64,000 bases of DNA from Hyperoodon ampullatus (Eukaryota; Chordata; Mammalia; Artiodactyla; Ziphiidae), in NCBI GenBank assembly GCA_949752795.1, contig OX457061.1, positions 44,672,338 through 44,736,337 of the forward strand. The letters are read 5' to 3'. This document shows positions 12,365-22,540 of the stretch, piece by piece. The notes beneath the pieces are model-generated. The model worked only from the letters and a program-made list of their open reading frames with translations. It did not search any database and was not told the origin of the DNA. The first letter of the stretch is position 1; every line of letters begins with the position of its first letter. A program made the translations under genes and the position numbers.

Positions 12365-12854
12365 AGGTGCTAGTCATTCATTCTTACACTCATTCATTCA
12401 TTCACTCACAAATTTGCCACAAATATTTTCTGACATGTACTGTGTGTCAGGCTCTGGGGATCTATAATGGTTAACAGAAATGGCCATAGTGCCTGCCCTT
12501 TTGGAGGTAAAATCTAGTTGTAGAGATAAACAGTAATCAAATTCTCACACCATCAAATGCCATGTTGCAACTGGGACAAGGACGATAAGGGATACGGTGC
12601 CATGAGAGTTTATTATAGGAGGTTTTACCTAGAAGTCAGGGAGAGCTTCCCTGAAGAGGGGGCAAAGGAGCTGAGATGTGAAGCATGAGCTGGGTAACTG
12701 AGAAGAGGGCAGGGAAGTGCATTATTCCTCACAGTGGGAACAGATACAAAGGCCCTACGGGGAGGAGCATGGTGGTAGAGCAACTGAAAGAGGCAAGGGT
12801 GGCTCCAGTGGATACAAGGAGGGGACGCGTGGCTCCAGAGGGCCAGATCTGAGT
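12365..12854 (-). mobile_element. L2 LINE 3' end, antisense
   Basis: It starts with reversed terminal attca repeats ('cattcattcattcactcaca'). It continues with 'tgtgtcaggctctggggatc', 'gagagcttccctgaagaggg', 'acaaaggccctacggggagg' and 'caagggtggctccagtggat', the usual reversed L2 layout. The left arm of the inverted repeat follows immediately. Confidence 0.65.
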
Positions 12855-13037
12855 TTGTGAAACCCACCGGAGCAATTTTGTTTTTCTCCTTGGTGATCAT
12901 AAATAGTGATGAATGAAAAAAAGAGCTGCAGCAGCCCAGGGAGCGGGATTCGTGACGTGACATCAGAGCCCTCCCCACTCCTGCACCTGGATGGGCAGTG
13001 GCGGCGGGGGGTGCTCCTCGGGCTGCTGGTCGGGAAG
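12855..13037 (+). repeat. Left arm of long inverted repeat flanking IDNK exon 3
   Basis: This arm matches the reverse complement of 13648-13834 over about 185 bp with few mismatches and small indels. Shared blocks include the run around 12880-12950 (through 'gatcataaatagtgatgaa') and a second around 12957-12990 (through 'cctccccactcctgcacctg'). The left arm is in intron 3 and the right arm in intron 2. The loop of about 610 bp contains exon 3. I do not recognise either arm as a standard interspersed repeat, although the left arm abuts an old L2 fragment. It reads as a local inverted duplication. Confidence 0.9.
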
Positions 13038-13450
13038 CAGCCAGGGCTTTGCTTTGCCCGGCAGAGATGCCAGGGCCTGGTGAGGTGGTAGGCTGATAAG
13101 TCCTGGGAAGAAAAGATGAACTTCCCCACATATGAGGCAGAGGGGAGCCTCTGCCCTCTCAGGGATTACATTCTGCAGATTAAAATCCCTCAACAAAGTG
13201 TTCTGGCAGATCCTGCCGAGCTGGGGCAGAGGGTGGCATCACTGTTGATGCCAGTTTAGAGTTTAGATGGGAGTTCAGGGCCAAAGCTAACATATGTGGT
13301 GGACCCGCTGTGCACCTGGCTTTTGGAGCACTGTACGTGAGTGCATGACTCAGGAACTCTACTACAACAAGCACTGCAGGAATCTTAACCTGCATCACCC
13401 TGCATCACAGGACATCTGTGTTGGAAATAAAAACAGACAGCAAACCTTAC

Positions 13451-13537
13451 CTGGTCATTCAGAGGTATCCCTTTTCTCATCTTCATTCGATTTTCCTCTG
13501 GGTGATAGTCATCTGCATCGTAGAATTTCCATCCTAG
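13451..13537 (-). CDS. IDNK: IDNK exon 3, symmetric 87-nt exon
   Basis: It encodes 29 residues, [20 protein letters not shown] followed by RKGIPLNDQ. The acceptor is ttcttaaag|CTAGGA and the donor CAG|GTAAGG. It starts and ends at phase 0, so skipping it would delete 29 residues and keep the frame. The DADDYHP segment is the conserved gluconate kinase signature region near the substrate site. Compared with my recollection of human IDNK, RRKMGKG is RMKMRKG here. The exon sits in the loop of a large inverted repeat whose arms lie in introns 2 and 3. A shadow ORF runs into the flanking introns and should not be mistaken for the exon. Confidence 0.95.
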
Positions 13538-13647
13538 CTTTAAGAACAAAGTGAAAGAGGGTATGTGGCAGGTAGTGCGGCCCACGTGACAGCCACTGTG
13601 GGGTTACTAAAACTAACGGGCAGGTACAGAAACAACCCTGCCACCCT

Positions 13648-13834
13648 CTTCCCCACCAGCAGCCCGAGGAAACCACTGCCCCCCGCCCCCCGCCCACCCA
13701 GGTGCAGGAGTGGGGAGGGCTCTGATGTCGCGTCGCAAATCCCTCTCCCTGGGCTGCTGCAGCTCTTTTTTTCATTCATCACTATTTATGATCACCAAGG
13801 AGAAAAACAAAATTGCTCTGCTGGGTTTCACAAG
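13648..13834 (-). repeat. Right arm of long inverted repeat flanking IDNK exon 3
   Basis: Read on the minus strand this arm runs from 'cttgtgaaaccc' (13834) to 'gctgctggtggggaag' (13648), paralleling the left arm from 12855 to 13037. It occupies nearly half of the 426-bp intron 2, between exon 3 (ends 13537) and exon 2 (starts 13964). Differences from the left arm are concentrated in the GC-rich inner part. The AT-rich outer part is almost identical. Confidence 0.9.
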
Positions 13835-13963
13835 CTGCATGGAGGTGTCTGTGGTGAGTTTACAAACCACTCAGGCCAGAAGAAAAGGCAGGGAGGGGAA
13901 AGGGAGAGAAGCAAAGAGACAACATGATGGGACTAGCAACTGGGAGGCATTAGAACAGGTTAC

Positions 13964-13994
13964 CTGGGATGCCAGCAGGGTACCGACGGTGGAT
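13964..13994 (-). CDS. IDNK: IDNK exon 2, 31-nt microexon completing the Walker A motif
   Basis: This microexon completes the split Lys codon (AA|A) and encodes STVGTLLASQ. The acceptor is ctccacag|ATCC and the donor CAG|GTAACC. The Ser-Thr after the P-loop lysine is the nucleotide and Mg2+ contact of P-loop kinases, so this tiny exon is essential for catalysis. The human equivalent is STVGALLASE as I remember it, giving two substitutions (A to T, E to Q). At 31 nt it is not a multiple of three, so skipping it would shift the frame and remove the catalytic loop. I found it by looking for the missing codons between exon 1 and exon 3. Both splice sites and the phase match exactly. Confidence 0.92.
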
Positions 13995-14589
13995 CTGTGG
14001 AGAGGACATAAATGTTACATGACTGCCCTTTTCCAGCCTGCGCTGTGCCTCTTCCATCCGAGGAGCCCTGGGAAACAGAGGGCTGCCCTACTGGTATTGA
14101 TCACCGACAACTTATGATACTGAAACTGAGACAGATGCTCCTGACCCTGGAGCCTAGAGCATGGCTTTAGTTTTCTCCAGGAATTTAAATGAAATAATTA
14201 TCCAGTCATCACCAATTTTTCTCCCAAAAGCAATACATAAGACCTCATTAAACTCCTGAAGTTTTTTCCTTAAGTTTTTGGTCCCTGTTTCATAGATAAT
14301 TATTTTTTTGAGAAAAAATATTGAATTATTAAAGTGATAAATTCTACTGAGGATATTGGAGGGAAAGGTCTGACAGGGAATTTAACCTCTAAGCACCCAC
14401 ACAAGGTTCAAGGAGCTCATAAAAGCATTAAAATATTGGGGCTTAAAAGGGGCACACTCTTCAAATAAAGGACATGGAGAATTACCAGCACTCATTATTA
14501 AGTCTGGGAGTTGAATGCTCTCTGTGCAATGCATCTGAGAATGATCTACCTGTCCAGACCCTAACAGGCTGCATGGTCAGTGAAGAGGG

Positions 14590-14715
14590 CTTGGGTCCTA
14601 GAGACTGAGGTCTAGCCACGGTCTCCATTCTGCCACTAAATGACTGTGTCCTCCTGTGTAAGTCACCTTGTCCTCTAAATCTCAGTTTTCTCACCTGTAA
14701 AACAAGGGAACTGAG
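14590..14715 (+). mobile_element. MIR SINE, sense
   Basis: The order 'ctccattctgccactaaatg', 'gtgtaagtcaccttgtcctc' and 'tctcagttttctcacctgta' fits MIR. It lies in IDNK intron 1. Confidence 0.65.
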
Positions 14716-14724
14716 CTACATTTA

Positions 14725-14880
14725 TCCATTCACCTACTCATTTCACTCAGCCAATATCTACTGAGCACCTACTAGCTCCTAGGACATAATGCTCAGCCCA
14801 CTGAGACTGGCCATCTTGAGGCTTACAGGCTAGCGCCGTGGCGTAGGGGTGGAGGCCGTCAGGCAATTAATTAGAAACGA
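14725..14880 (-). mobile_element. L2 3' fragment, antisense
   Basis: 'ccaatatctactgagcacct' followed by 'catcttgaggcttacaggct' is a reversed L2 3' end. Confidence 0.55.
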
Positions 14881-15914
14881 AGCCCCTTCATGCTATCAGT
14901 TTCTGAAGTGTTACCCAAAATGCCAATCACTGAAGTATGAACTTCAGAATTTTTTACTGTATCCTCCTACCATTTCATCATGCCCTCTTGCCTAAGTTTT
15001 ACACACACTTTTACAATTAACTACTTGTTATTTTTGTTTAATTCGTTCACTCTTTAAAATTAAACAAATGTGTTAAACAAGAAAACTCTTTCCTTCCCTT
15101 ATACAGGAAGCCACCCTCACTTGCCTTAAACAGGAGGCAACCAAAAAGATGTATACAGTGAAAACAAAACATTGTGATGAAATTCTAGCTGGGTACTATT
15201 GCTTACCAAGGGTCCTCTCTCTTTTGTTAAGAAGGTATCAGGGAAGTTTTAAAAAGACACACTTGTACCAAACTGAGACCTGCTCCCGAAGGTAACCAAA
15301 GGATTGAGAGAACTGGAACCTCTCCCATTATGTTCACTCCTTTGCAGGCTGCATAGGGTGACATGTTGTAGCCTACTGGTGACTAAACCGTCCCAGCCGA
15401 ACTCCAGGGCTGGTGAAATCAGCGCTGTGTACAACGGACCAAGTTAGATTAGCCAGGAATGAACATGTCAGCCACCAGTCATAATTTAAAAGAAAAGCTA
15501 ACTAGATTGGGGTGTAGACGGGCAGGAAGGAGATAGAAGAAAACAGAAAAACCACTCTCTACCACTCTAACCAAACTTCCTAACCAGAGGACAGCTGGAC
15601 TGTTTGAACATGGACCAGGGACCCCCAGCAGAAATACGGCAAAGTGCTCGGCTCACAGGAGACTGGTCAGGGCCGAACATTACAAACCAGTTTGGGGCCC
15701 AAATGTCTTCCAGTGGGATGGTCTAAATCAGGATCAAGGAGACTTAAAAAGACAGTAGGCAGTAGGCTGGGGCACAGAATAATGAGAAAGGTATTGAAAA
15801 GGCCTGAGCTTGTTGCGACAGCAGGAAAAAGAAGGAAACACGGAAAGAAGCTGAGGATGGCTTCACTAAGATTGTTAAAATATAAAGAAAGCTAACACCG
15901 CCACCCACTCAAAT
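14881..15914. other. IDNK intron 1 sequence, no feature assigned
   Basis: No recognisable exon or repeat. The short ORFs have no family signature. Confidence 0.4.
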
Positions 15915-16060
15915 GGCTCCATTCATTCATTCATCAAGTCAATACATATTTATTAAGCACCTACTATGTGCCAGGCATTGTTCTAGACACATGTCAATAA
16001 ACAAAAAGGAAAAAGATCCCTTACATTCAAGTAGGGGAGGGAAAGGCAATAAATATAATA
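15915..16060 (-). mobile_element. L2 3' end, antisense
   Basis: It reads attcattcattcatcaagtc, then 'tattaagcacctactatgtg', 'ccaggcattgttctagacac' and 'aaagatcccttacattcaag'. Confidence 0.7.
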
Positions 16061-16254
16061 AACTTATTACTTGACATTACTTTAACAGTGTTTTAAATGG
16101 GATCTTTCTGGTTTGAGACTATTGTTTTCTTAAGGTATTACCCCACTGCTCCAAATGTTATGGAGTATATTTAAAAATCCTGCAGGGCCCTAAGAGGGGC
16201 TCACAAAAGTCACCAAAGAACTCAATGTTGCTACATCCAATGATCAATGTAATC

Positions 16255-17095
16255 AATTCTCAGGCATTTTATCACTCAGTCCATTGACAACAGTTGACAT
16301 TGACCTAACCATTAGAGGGCCCAGGGCTCAGTCCTTGGCCAGCTTATCCACACTCACTCCCTTGGTGTCCTGAACATCTATGTCTTTAAACATATCCACA
16401 CACCGATGAGTCCTACATTTTCACCTAAAGTCCCTCTCTCCTGAACTCGACTTGGATATCTGATTGCCCACTTGACAGATCCACTTGGATGACTGATAGG
16501 CATGTCCAACTCACCACATCCCACACTGAGCTCCTGAAATTTTCTTCCAAACCTGCTCTGCCTATTGCTTCCCCATCAGTCAACAGAAACTCTTTTCTTC
16601 CAGTTACCCAGGCCAAAAATCTTGAAATCATCCATGACTCTTCTCTCCTTCATATCCCACATCCAGTCTATCAACACATCTTTTTGGCTCTACTTTCAAA
16701 ATATTCCAGCATATGACCACTTCTCTTCACCTGCATTGTTTTTCTGACCTCATCTCCCAATCACTCTGCCACAATGGCCTCCCTGCTAGTCCACAAGAAA
16801 GTCAAGCCTCAGGGCCTTTGCACTTGCCATTCCCTCTGCCTATATGCCCTTTCCTGGCTATCCACGGGCTTATTTCCTCTCTTCTTATAGGTCTTTCTCC
16901 AACTTACCTTCCTTTATTTTCCCCTAGAGCACCTACTGCTGCCTGGTGCACTGCACATGTTTTTATTCCCTTACTGCCTCCCTCCCTTACTAGGATGTAA
17001 ACTCTTTGAGGGCAGGGATTTATCTGTCCTGCTCACTACATGTCAGTGACGTTGAGGAAGGATTGAGCTTGATAAACATTTACTGAATGCATGAA
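16255..17095 (+). mobile_element. L2 LINE fragment, sense (ORF2 end to 3' end)
   Basis: Sequential L2 blocks appear: 'ccagggctcagtccttggcc', 'cactcactcccttggtgtcc', 'tcttgaaatcatccatgact', 'cagggcctttgcacttgcca', 'gatgtaaactctttgagggc', and the terminal 'aaacatttactgaatgcatg'. Several stops break the frame. Confidence 0.75.
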
Positions 17096-17779
17096 TATCA
17101 TAACCATATGACATATGGTACAGTCTCCCCTCATCTGATCCAAGGCTTGGGTCGGGGGGCAGCACGTGAACTGCCCAAGCTCACAACCAGACAGCAGTAG
17201 AACCAAGACCTAGGGCTCTTGACTTTCACTACATCACACCAGAGCGGCAGTTTTTCATTCTCCGAGTTCTTCAGTCATACACAGTGAGGGACTTTCTGGC
17301 TCTGTGTTTGATTTTAAATTTTCAGTTCAAGATTCCCTGTCTTTGAGGCTAAAAATGCCACAATAATTTTTGGAAGCTAAACCTACCTACCTGGAGAAAG
17401 AAAGAGTCTTTAAAATACACTGGACCGCATGGGCAGTTCCTGATTCAGATCATTCTAGAAGGGTCTGGATAAGCCTTTGGAGGTTGTGATATTTTAGTTG
17501 TCTTTTGCTGCCTCTGGTGGAATGCTGCCGTAGCTGCCCTTTCTAATAAAGGGCATTGTCAGACTTTGGTCTAAACAGGAAGCCAAAGGCTTCCTCAGCC
17601 CCCAAGTTGGCCAGACTGGGCTGGGCAGAGGTTTTGTGGTATGCAGTGCGCCTCCCTGCTCACAAACTTTCAGGGGCCACTCTTCATTTTAACACCGAAT
17701 CCTTCCAGTTGAAGGGGGAACACAGTAAATAGGCAGGTTAAATTGACGTTCCAAAATCTAATCAGGAAAGTCCAGGGCC
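17096..17779. other. IDNK intron 1, proximal unique sequence
   Basis: I see no repeat or exon. The sequence becomes more GC-rich toward the CpG island. Confidence 0.4.
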
Positions 17780-18800
17780 CGGCAGGAGGGAGCTGGCGCG
17801 CTGTCCAGCTTGACAAAAGTCTGTAGGAGCCTGGGACGAGGCTTGCCCCTGCTCTGTGGGCCTTGCTCCCTTGCACGCTGTGCCCACACGAGGCCCCCAA
17901 ACACGGGCACCTGTGACGGCCCGGGCCGCTCCAGGTGGCGCGGGGAAGTCGTTACTCTATTCGCGCCCCAGCAGGCGCCTCTTCACAAGGCGCTTTCGCT
18001 AAAGCCTCTGCCTAAATTTACAGACGGAGAGCCCGAGTCTGGGGTGTGGCCCCGGGCCGGGCGCCCCCGAGGTGAGCAGGTTGGCAAGTGGGGAGAGGGA
18101 GCAGATGCCCCGGGCCTCAGTTCCCGCATCAGCAAAGGGAAAGGACCCTCCCGTCGCCGCGGGCCTGGAACGCCGGCGGGTCTGGCCTCCGCCGCCCCGC
18201 GCCGCGCCCCCACTGCGCCCCCCCGCGCCCCGGCCCTCCCGGACCTACTTCCCCGAGCCGCTCACGCCCATCACCAGCAGCGCGCCGGGCGCCGCCATCG
18301 CCCAGAGTCCCGTCGCCTTCTGGGGCCGGCCTGCTCCGCCTTCCCAGTCACGGGGGGCGGAGCCGCCCGCGACCCAGCCCGGCCCAGGCGGACCCCACCC
18401 CAAAGCCCCCACCAAGACCCCGCCCCAACAGTGCCCCACCCCTCATCTCGTCCCCAGCCGCCCTCCACCCACGCCAACACCTTCCCCTCCCCCTCGCGCC
18501 CCTTCCCCGACGAGACCCGTCCCACGCCGAGACTCCGCCCCCAGCCGCCCCGCCCTCCGCAGCGCCCGGCGAGACCTGCGAACCCGGCGGCCCACCGCTT
18601 CCCCTTCCCCCCACTTCCATCCAGTTCTCGCTGCGCCCTCCGTGCCCGTTTCCCTCGTGCGGTAAGTGGAGCCTCCCGCAGGCAGGAGAGAGCCGGCCCC
18701 GAGTCCCTGCACCTGCGGTCCTCCTCTCGTAGCCCCTCTCCGCTGCAGGGGAGCCTTGCCCTTGCAGGCCGGACCCTCTGGCTCCTCCTCCTTCACCAAT
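17780..18800. promoter_or_regulatory. IDNK: CpG island promoter of IDNK
   Basis: This stretch is very GC-rich and dense in CpG, unlike its AT-rich surroundings. It covers the exon 1 start codon with roughly 500 bp on either side. A GC-box-like string (ggggggcgga) sits at about 18349-18358, some 50 bp upstream of the ATG. I saw no TATA box at a fitting distance, which is usual for CpG island promoters with dispersed starts. The long overlapping ORFs here on both strands are artefacts of low stop-codon density. Such islands are often bidirectional, but I have no evidence of a divergent transcript. Confidence 0.8.
18249..18298 (-). CDS. IDNK: IDNK exon 1 (coding part)
   Basis: The reverse strand reads ATG GCG GCG CCC GGC and encodes [16 protein letters not shown] plus two bases of a Lys codon. 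The donor is GAA|GTAGGT, with GT at 18248-18247. The ATG has a strong context: G at -3 and G at +4. The frame stays open upstream to another ATG at 18439, but that extension is low-complexity Gly/Trp/Pro-rich GC sequence. The inner ATG matches the known mammalian start, so I chose it. The glycine-rich P-loop is split across this exon and exon 2. The 5' UTR lies upstream in the CpG island; its start cannot be placed from sequence alone. Confidence 0.93.
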
Positions 18801-20929
18801 GGAAAGAGCATTTATTTGTTTTTTAAATGTTGTAAAAAGAAAAAGCAGAAAATGAATTCACACTTTCCCGCACCTGCAGGCAACAAGCGTCCGTTCCCAA
18901 AATGATCCCCCGTCCCGCATAGATAAATGAGTATGAATATTTTATGAAGTTGGGATCATGCTGTACACGGTGTTTTGTAACCTGGCATTTTGTCACAATA
19001 ATACAATACAAGGCAGATTTCTTTTGGTGTCAAATATAGACTGGTCCATAGTGGCACATGTCATGGCTCTGCTATTTAATCTGGTTCCTGTTCTCAGGTA
19101 AATTACTTAAGGGGAAGAAGCACCCTTTGAAGGGCCATTTTGCTTTAAAACAATGTTAATTATGTGCCATTTAAAATACTTGATTAAAAGTACTTCCAAT
19201 GACATTCTGCCCAACCTCCTTCGTTATCCAAGATCATATTACTCTGTGTTCTTGAAAACAATGAAGCTGACATAAAAACATTTATCTAAAGAATATTTCA
19301 ATTACCCCTGCACTGACTTTTTTCTTATGTAGCTCAAATGGGTGAAATTTCAGTGTTCCTGGATAGAGGTTGTACAGATGAAGGAACAGACCTGGAGAGA
19401 GAGGTAACGCCTAAGGTCTTACAGTTCAGCTGTGTTTGATGAACATTTCTTGAACATCTACCATCCGCAGGACTCCAAAGGTGAATACTGCTACCCTCCA
19501 GGTGCTTCCAGGCAGGTAGGGGGATAGATGTATAAGCATTGCTGTAACCTGTGCTCTGCTTTACCAGTTCGGGTAAAAATATATATATATAGAGAGAGAG
19601 TTCACATTTCTTTCAAAATTCAAACGCAGAATGGTTAGCAGAAATTCTGTTTCTTCTCCCCAGATGTCCCTCCCAAGATATGTCCAAGGATCTCATATTT
19701 TCTGTACTAGTCATAGTGGTGGCAAGAAACAGCACACTCAAGTTGGGTTATTTGAAAAGGGTCAGTAAAGAGGCTATTTACAGAGATGCAGGTGGGGTCA
19801 GTTAAAGCAACACAGGGTCCTAGTCTTAGTAAGTGAGGGGAGGTGTGAGGGGCAGTGGAAGAGAGCCTTCATTGGGCTAGGGTGGGAGGGGAGAGAGAGA
19901 GCGTGTGAGCGCTGTTTGGATAGAGATGTCTGATAGGAAATGTGGCCTTAGGAAGAGAGCTAGATAGACACCCCTTATTGAACCAACAGGGAGGGAATCA
20001 GGAGAATAAATGACCTCCCCTCCCCTTCTCTTGCCCTTTGATCTCCTGCTAGTGACCAAACCCCACTGGCCAGTCCCAACTGGAAGACAGAGAGCTAGAG
20101 AGTCTGTTGAGTCCGCCAGTGCATGCCAATCTCTCGGACACAGAGGAGGGAAGAGAAGGTTGGAGGGTGTATCTGATGGGTCAAAGGAAAGCTATCCAGC
20201 ACTTTTTTTCTCAGGAGTTAGTGAACAAATCCTCCTGTGCTTGCTTCCAGGACAGCAGAACTCAGAAGTGACCCTAAGAGCTGAATTTCACATTTTTGAC
20301 TACTGAGAGTGCCACCTGCTGGTCCTGGTTGTCTCAGGGCTCAGCTGTTGGGCAATCTGATATTAGGTCCTGTCTATCTACTGCAGGAACTGCTGTACTA
20401 ACTGAGGCACATGGTACCCTGGAAGCCTGAAGAGACCCTCAGCAAGGCACTGCTTTCTGCATGTGTTACTATAGTGACCCAAGTCCAGATCACCCCCAGA
20501 CCGAGGACATCCTGCACTGTAAGTCTTATCTGGTAATAGTGGCTGTAGAAAGCCTCCTGTATGCAGCTGCTCCTCCTACAGGGGTTAGATGGGGTGCAGC
20601 GGGGAGCACCTTAATGCACACAAGCACTTCCCTAGGAAGCAAAGCATCTACCAGGATGGCTGGGCAGGGCAGATATTCCCATAACAGTGGTCTCACATCT
20701 GACAAGTCTCATTAAGAAGAGGTTACATCAGCACCTCTTCCCTTCCAGATGGGTCCTTGATCTTGGTTTAATTTTGAGAATTCAAATAGATGCATAGAAG
20801 AGCTCCACAGACCAAATCCCAAGTCTTAATCAAGCCCCAAGGTAGCCTATTATACATTCTCCTGGAAGTAATGGTTGTGAACTTGCTTCACATCTCATAA
20901 CTAAAAAGGGTCACTCAAAGGGCCCAGAA
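18801..20929. other. Intergenic sequence upstream of IDNK, no gene seen
   Basis: It has a short AT dinucleotide run followed by GA near 19578-19600, and a possible L2-like trace near 19430-19560. ORFs are short and unrecognisable. No splice-linked coding segments were found. Confidence 0.4.
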
Positions 20930-21880
20930 CAAAGTTTGTACAAAGGTAAAATGATTTTTGCTACCTCAATAGATGCAGAAAAAGCATTTGACAAAATTCA
21001 ACATCTCTTCATGATAAAATACTCAACAATTTAGGAATACAAAATCCTCAACCTGATAAAGAGCATCTGTGGATCCCACGGCAAATGTTCTACTTAACAG
21101 TGAAAGACTGAATGTTTCCTCTATGATCAGGAACAAGCAAGCATGTCTGTTCTCATCAATTCCATTCAGCATTCTACTGGAGATTCTAGCCAGGGCAATT
21201 AGACAAGAAAAAGAAATAAAGGCATCCAGATTAGAAAGGAATAAGTAAAACTATACTTCCAGATTATATGATGTTGTATACAGAAAATTCTGAGACATCT
21301 ACGATGACCCTATTAGAGCTGATAAATGAGTCCAGAAAGATTTCAGGCTACACGATCAACATACAAAAAGCAATTGTATTTCTATACACCAGCAGTGAAC
21401 AATCTAAAAGGGAAATTAAGAAGAAAAATCCCATTTACAGCAGCATCGAAAAGAACAAAATAATTAGGAAAAAATTAATAAAAGAAATACAAAACTTATA
21501 CTCTGAAGATGTATATATGGGATATTAGGAATTAAGAATACTCATCCTCCGCTGGGAGAAATGTAAACTGGTGTCACCTTTCTTGAAAGACAGTTTGGCA
21601 TGATAGAATAAAACTGAATAGGCATATACCATACAGTTCTGCAATTTTATTCCTAGGTTAACACTCCAGGACATATGTACACAAATGTACAGGAAGTTGT
21701 GTTCATAATAGCTCCAAACTGGAAACATCCTGAATATCCATCAGCGATGAGATGGCTTAATAAATCATTGCATATTCAAATGATGAAACACAGTATAGCC
21801 AATAGTATGAATGAATTACAGCTATTGATACAAAGGCATATCAAAACCATAATGCTGATTAGAAGAATTACATCTATGTA
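20930..21880 (+). mobile_element. Old L1 fragment, sense (ORF2 RT region to 3' part)
   Basis: It starts in the reverse transcriptase region: 'gatgcagaaaaagcatttga' encodes the L1 DAEKAFD block. It continues through 'ttccattcagcattctactg' and then, after an internal gap at about 21540, resembles the L1 C-terminal region ('gtgttcataatagctccaaa'). Multiple stops. Confidence 0.75.
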
Positions 21881-22076
21881 ATTCCCATTTCTTGTTTAAA
21901 AACAAGAAAATTAAGCAATATGTTTATAGTCTAAGGATATATACATGTGTAATAAAACTATGCAGAAAAGCAAGAGAATGATTAACCAAAAATTCAAGAT
22001 GATGTGTGTCAGAAGAGGCACAAAACGTCTTCTGGTAAACTGGCAATATTCTATTTTTAACCTATATATTGGACAG

Positions 22077-22540
22077 TGTGATGGTTAATTTTACGTGTCA
22101 ACTTGACTGGGCTAAGAGGTGCCCAGGTAGCTTTTAAAACATTATGGGTGTTTCTGTGGGGGTGTTTCTAGAAGAGGTTAGCATTTTAATTGATAGACTG
22201 AGTAAAACATATGACCCTCACAAATGCAGATGGGCATCATCCAGTACACTGAGGGCCTGAATATAACAAAATGGCAGAGGAAGGGTGAATTTGCTGTCTC
22301 TTTTGAGCTGGGACATCTGTCTTCTTTTACCCTTGGACATTGGGCTCTTGGTTCTCAGGTCTTTGGGATTGGACTAGAACTATGCCACTGGCTTTCCTGG
22401 GCCTCCAGCTTGCAGAAAGTTGATCATGGTAGCAGACCACAGACTCCATAACTGAATGAGCCAATTCCTCATAATAAATCTTCTATATATCTATATATTT
22501 CCTATTGGTTCTGTTTTTCTGGAGAACCCTGACTAATACA
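22077..22540 (+). mobile_element. ERVL-type solo LTR (MLT2-like)
   Basis: This 464-bp unit begins tgtgatggttaattttacgt and ends ggagaaccctgactaataca, giving TG...CA termini. Internal blocks include 'gtgtcaacttgactgggcta', 'aggtgcccaggtagctttta' and 'gagggcctgaatataaca'. An AATAAA lies near the end. No internal viral sequence adjoins. Subfamily naming is from memory. Confidence 0.7.

Larger units (their letters stand above)
1162..18298 (-). other. IDNK: IDNK gene, coding span of exons 1-4 (3' end outside window)
   Basis: IDNK encodes gluconokinase, a cytoplasmic GntK-family P-loop kinase that phosphorylates D-gluconate with ATP to 6-phosphogluconate, which feeds the pentose phosphate pathway. 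The coding order on the minus strand is 18298-18249, 13994-13964, 13537-13451 and 1205-1162. These 212 nt join in one open frame of 70 codons plus two bases. The product starts [20 protein letters not shown], which contains the GxxGxGKST Walker A loop, and continues through [13 protein letters not shown], the conserved acid-rich region of the family. Introns are about 4.25 kb, 426 bp and 12.2 kb. The human protein is 187 residues as I recall it, so the remaining two thirds must lie left of position 1. I saw no frameshift or stop. The identification is firm; calling the gene functional is an inference from only the first third. Confidence 0.95.

Noticed and set aside
12625..13131. A 168-codon minus-strand ORF
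   Set aside because: It spans an L2 fragment and one arm of the inverted repeat, has no recognisable domain and is not part of the IDNK reading frame.
18299..18439. In-frame upstream extension of IDNK beginning at an ATG at 18439
   Set aside because: It would add about 47 low-complexity residues. The inner ATG has a strong context and gives the known MAAPG start.
17810..18826. A 338-codon plus-strand ORF, with several long overlapping ORFs, over the IDNK promoter
   Set aside because: It lies entirely in a CpG island with few stop codons, is Pro/Arg/Ala low-complexity, runs opposite to IDNK exon 1 and has no family signature.
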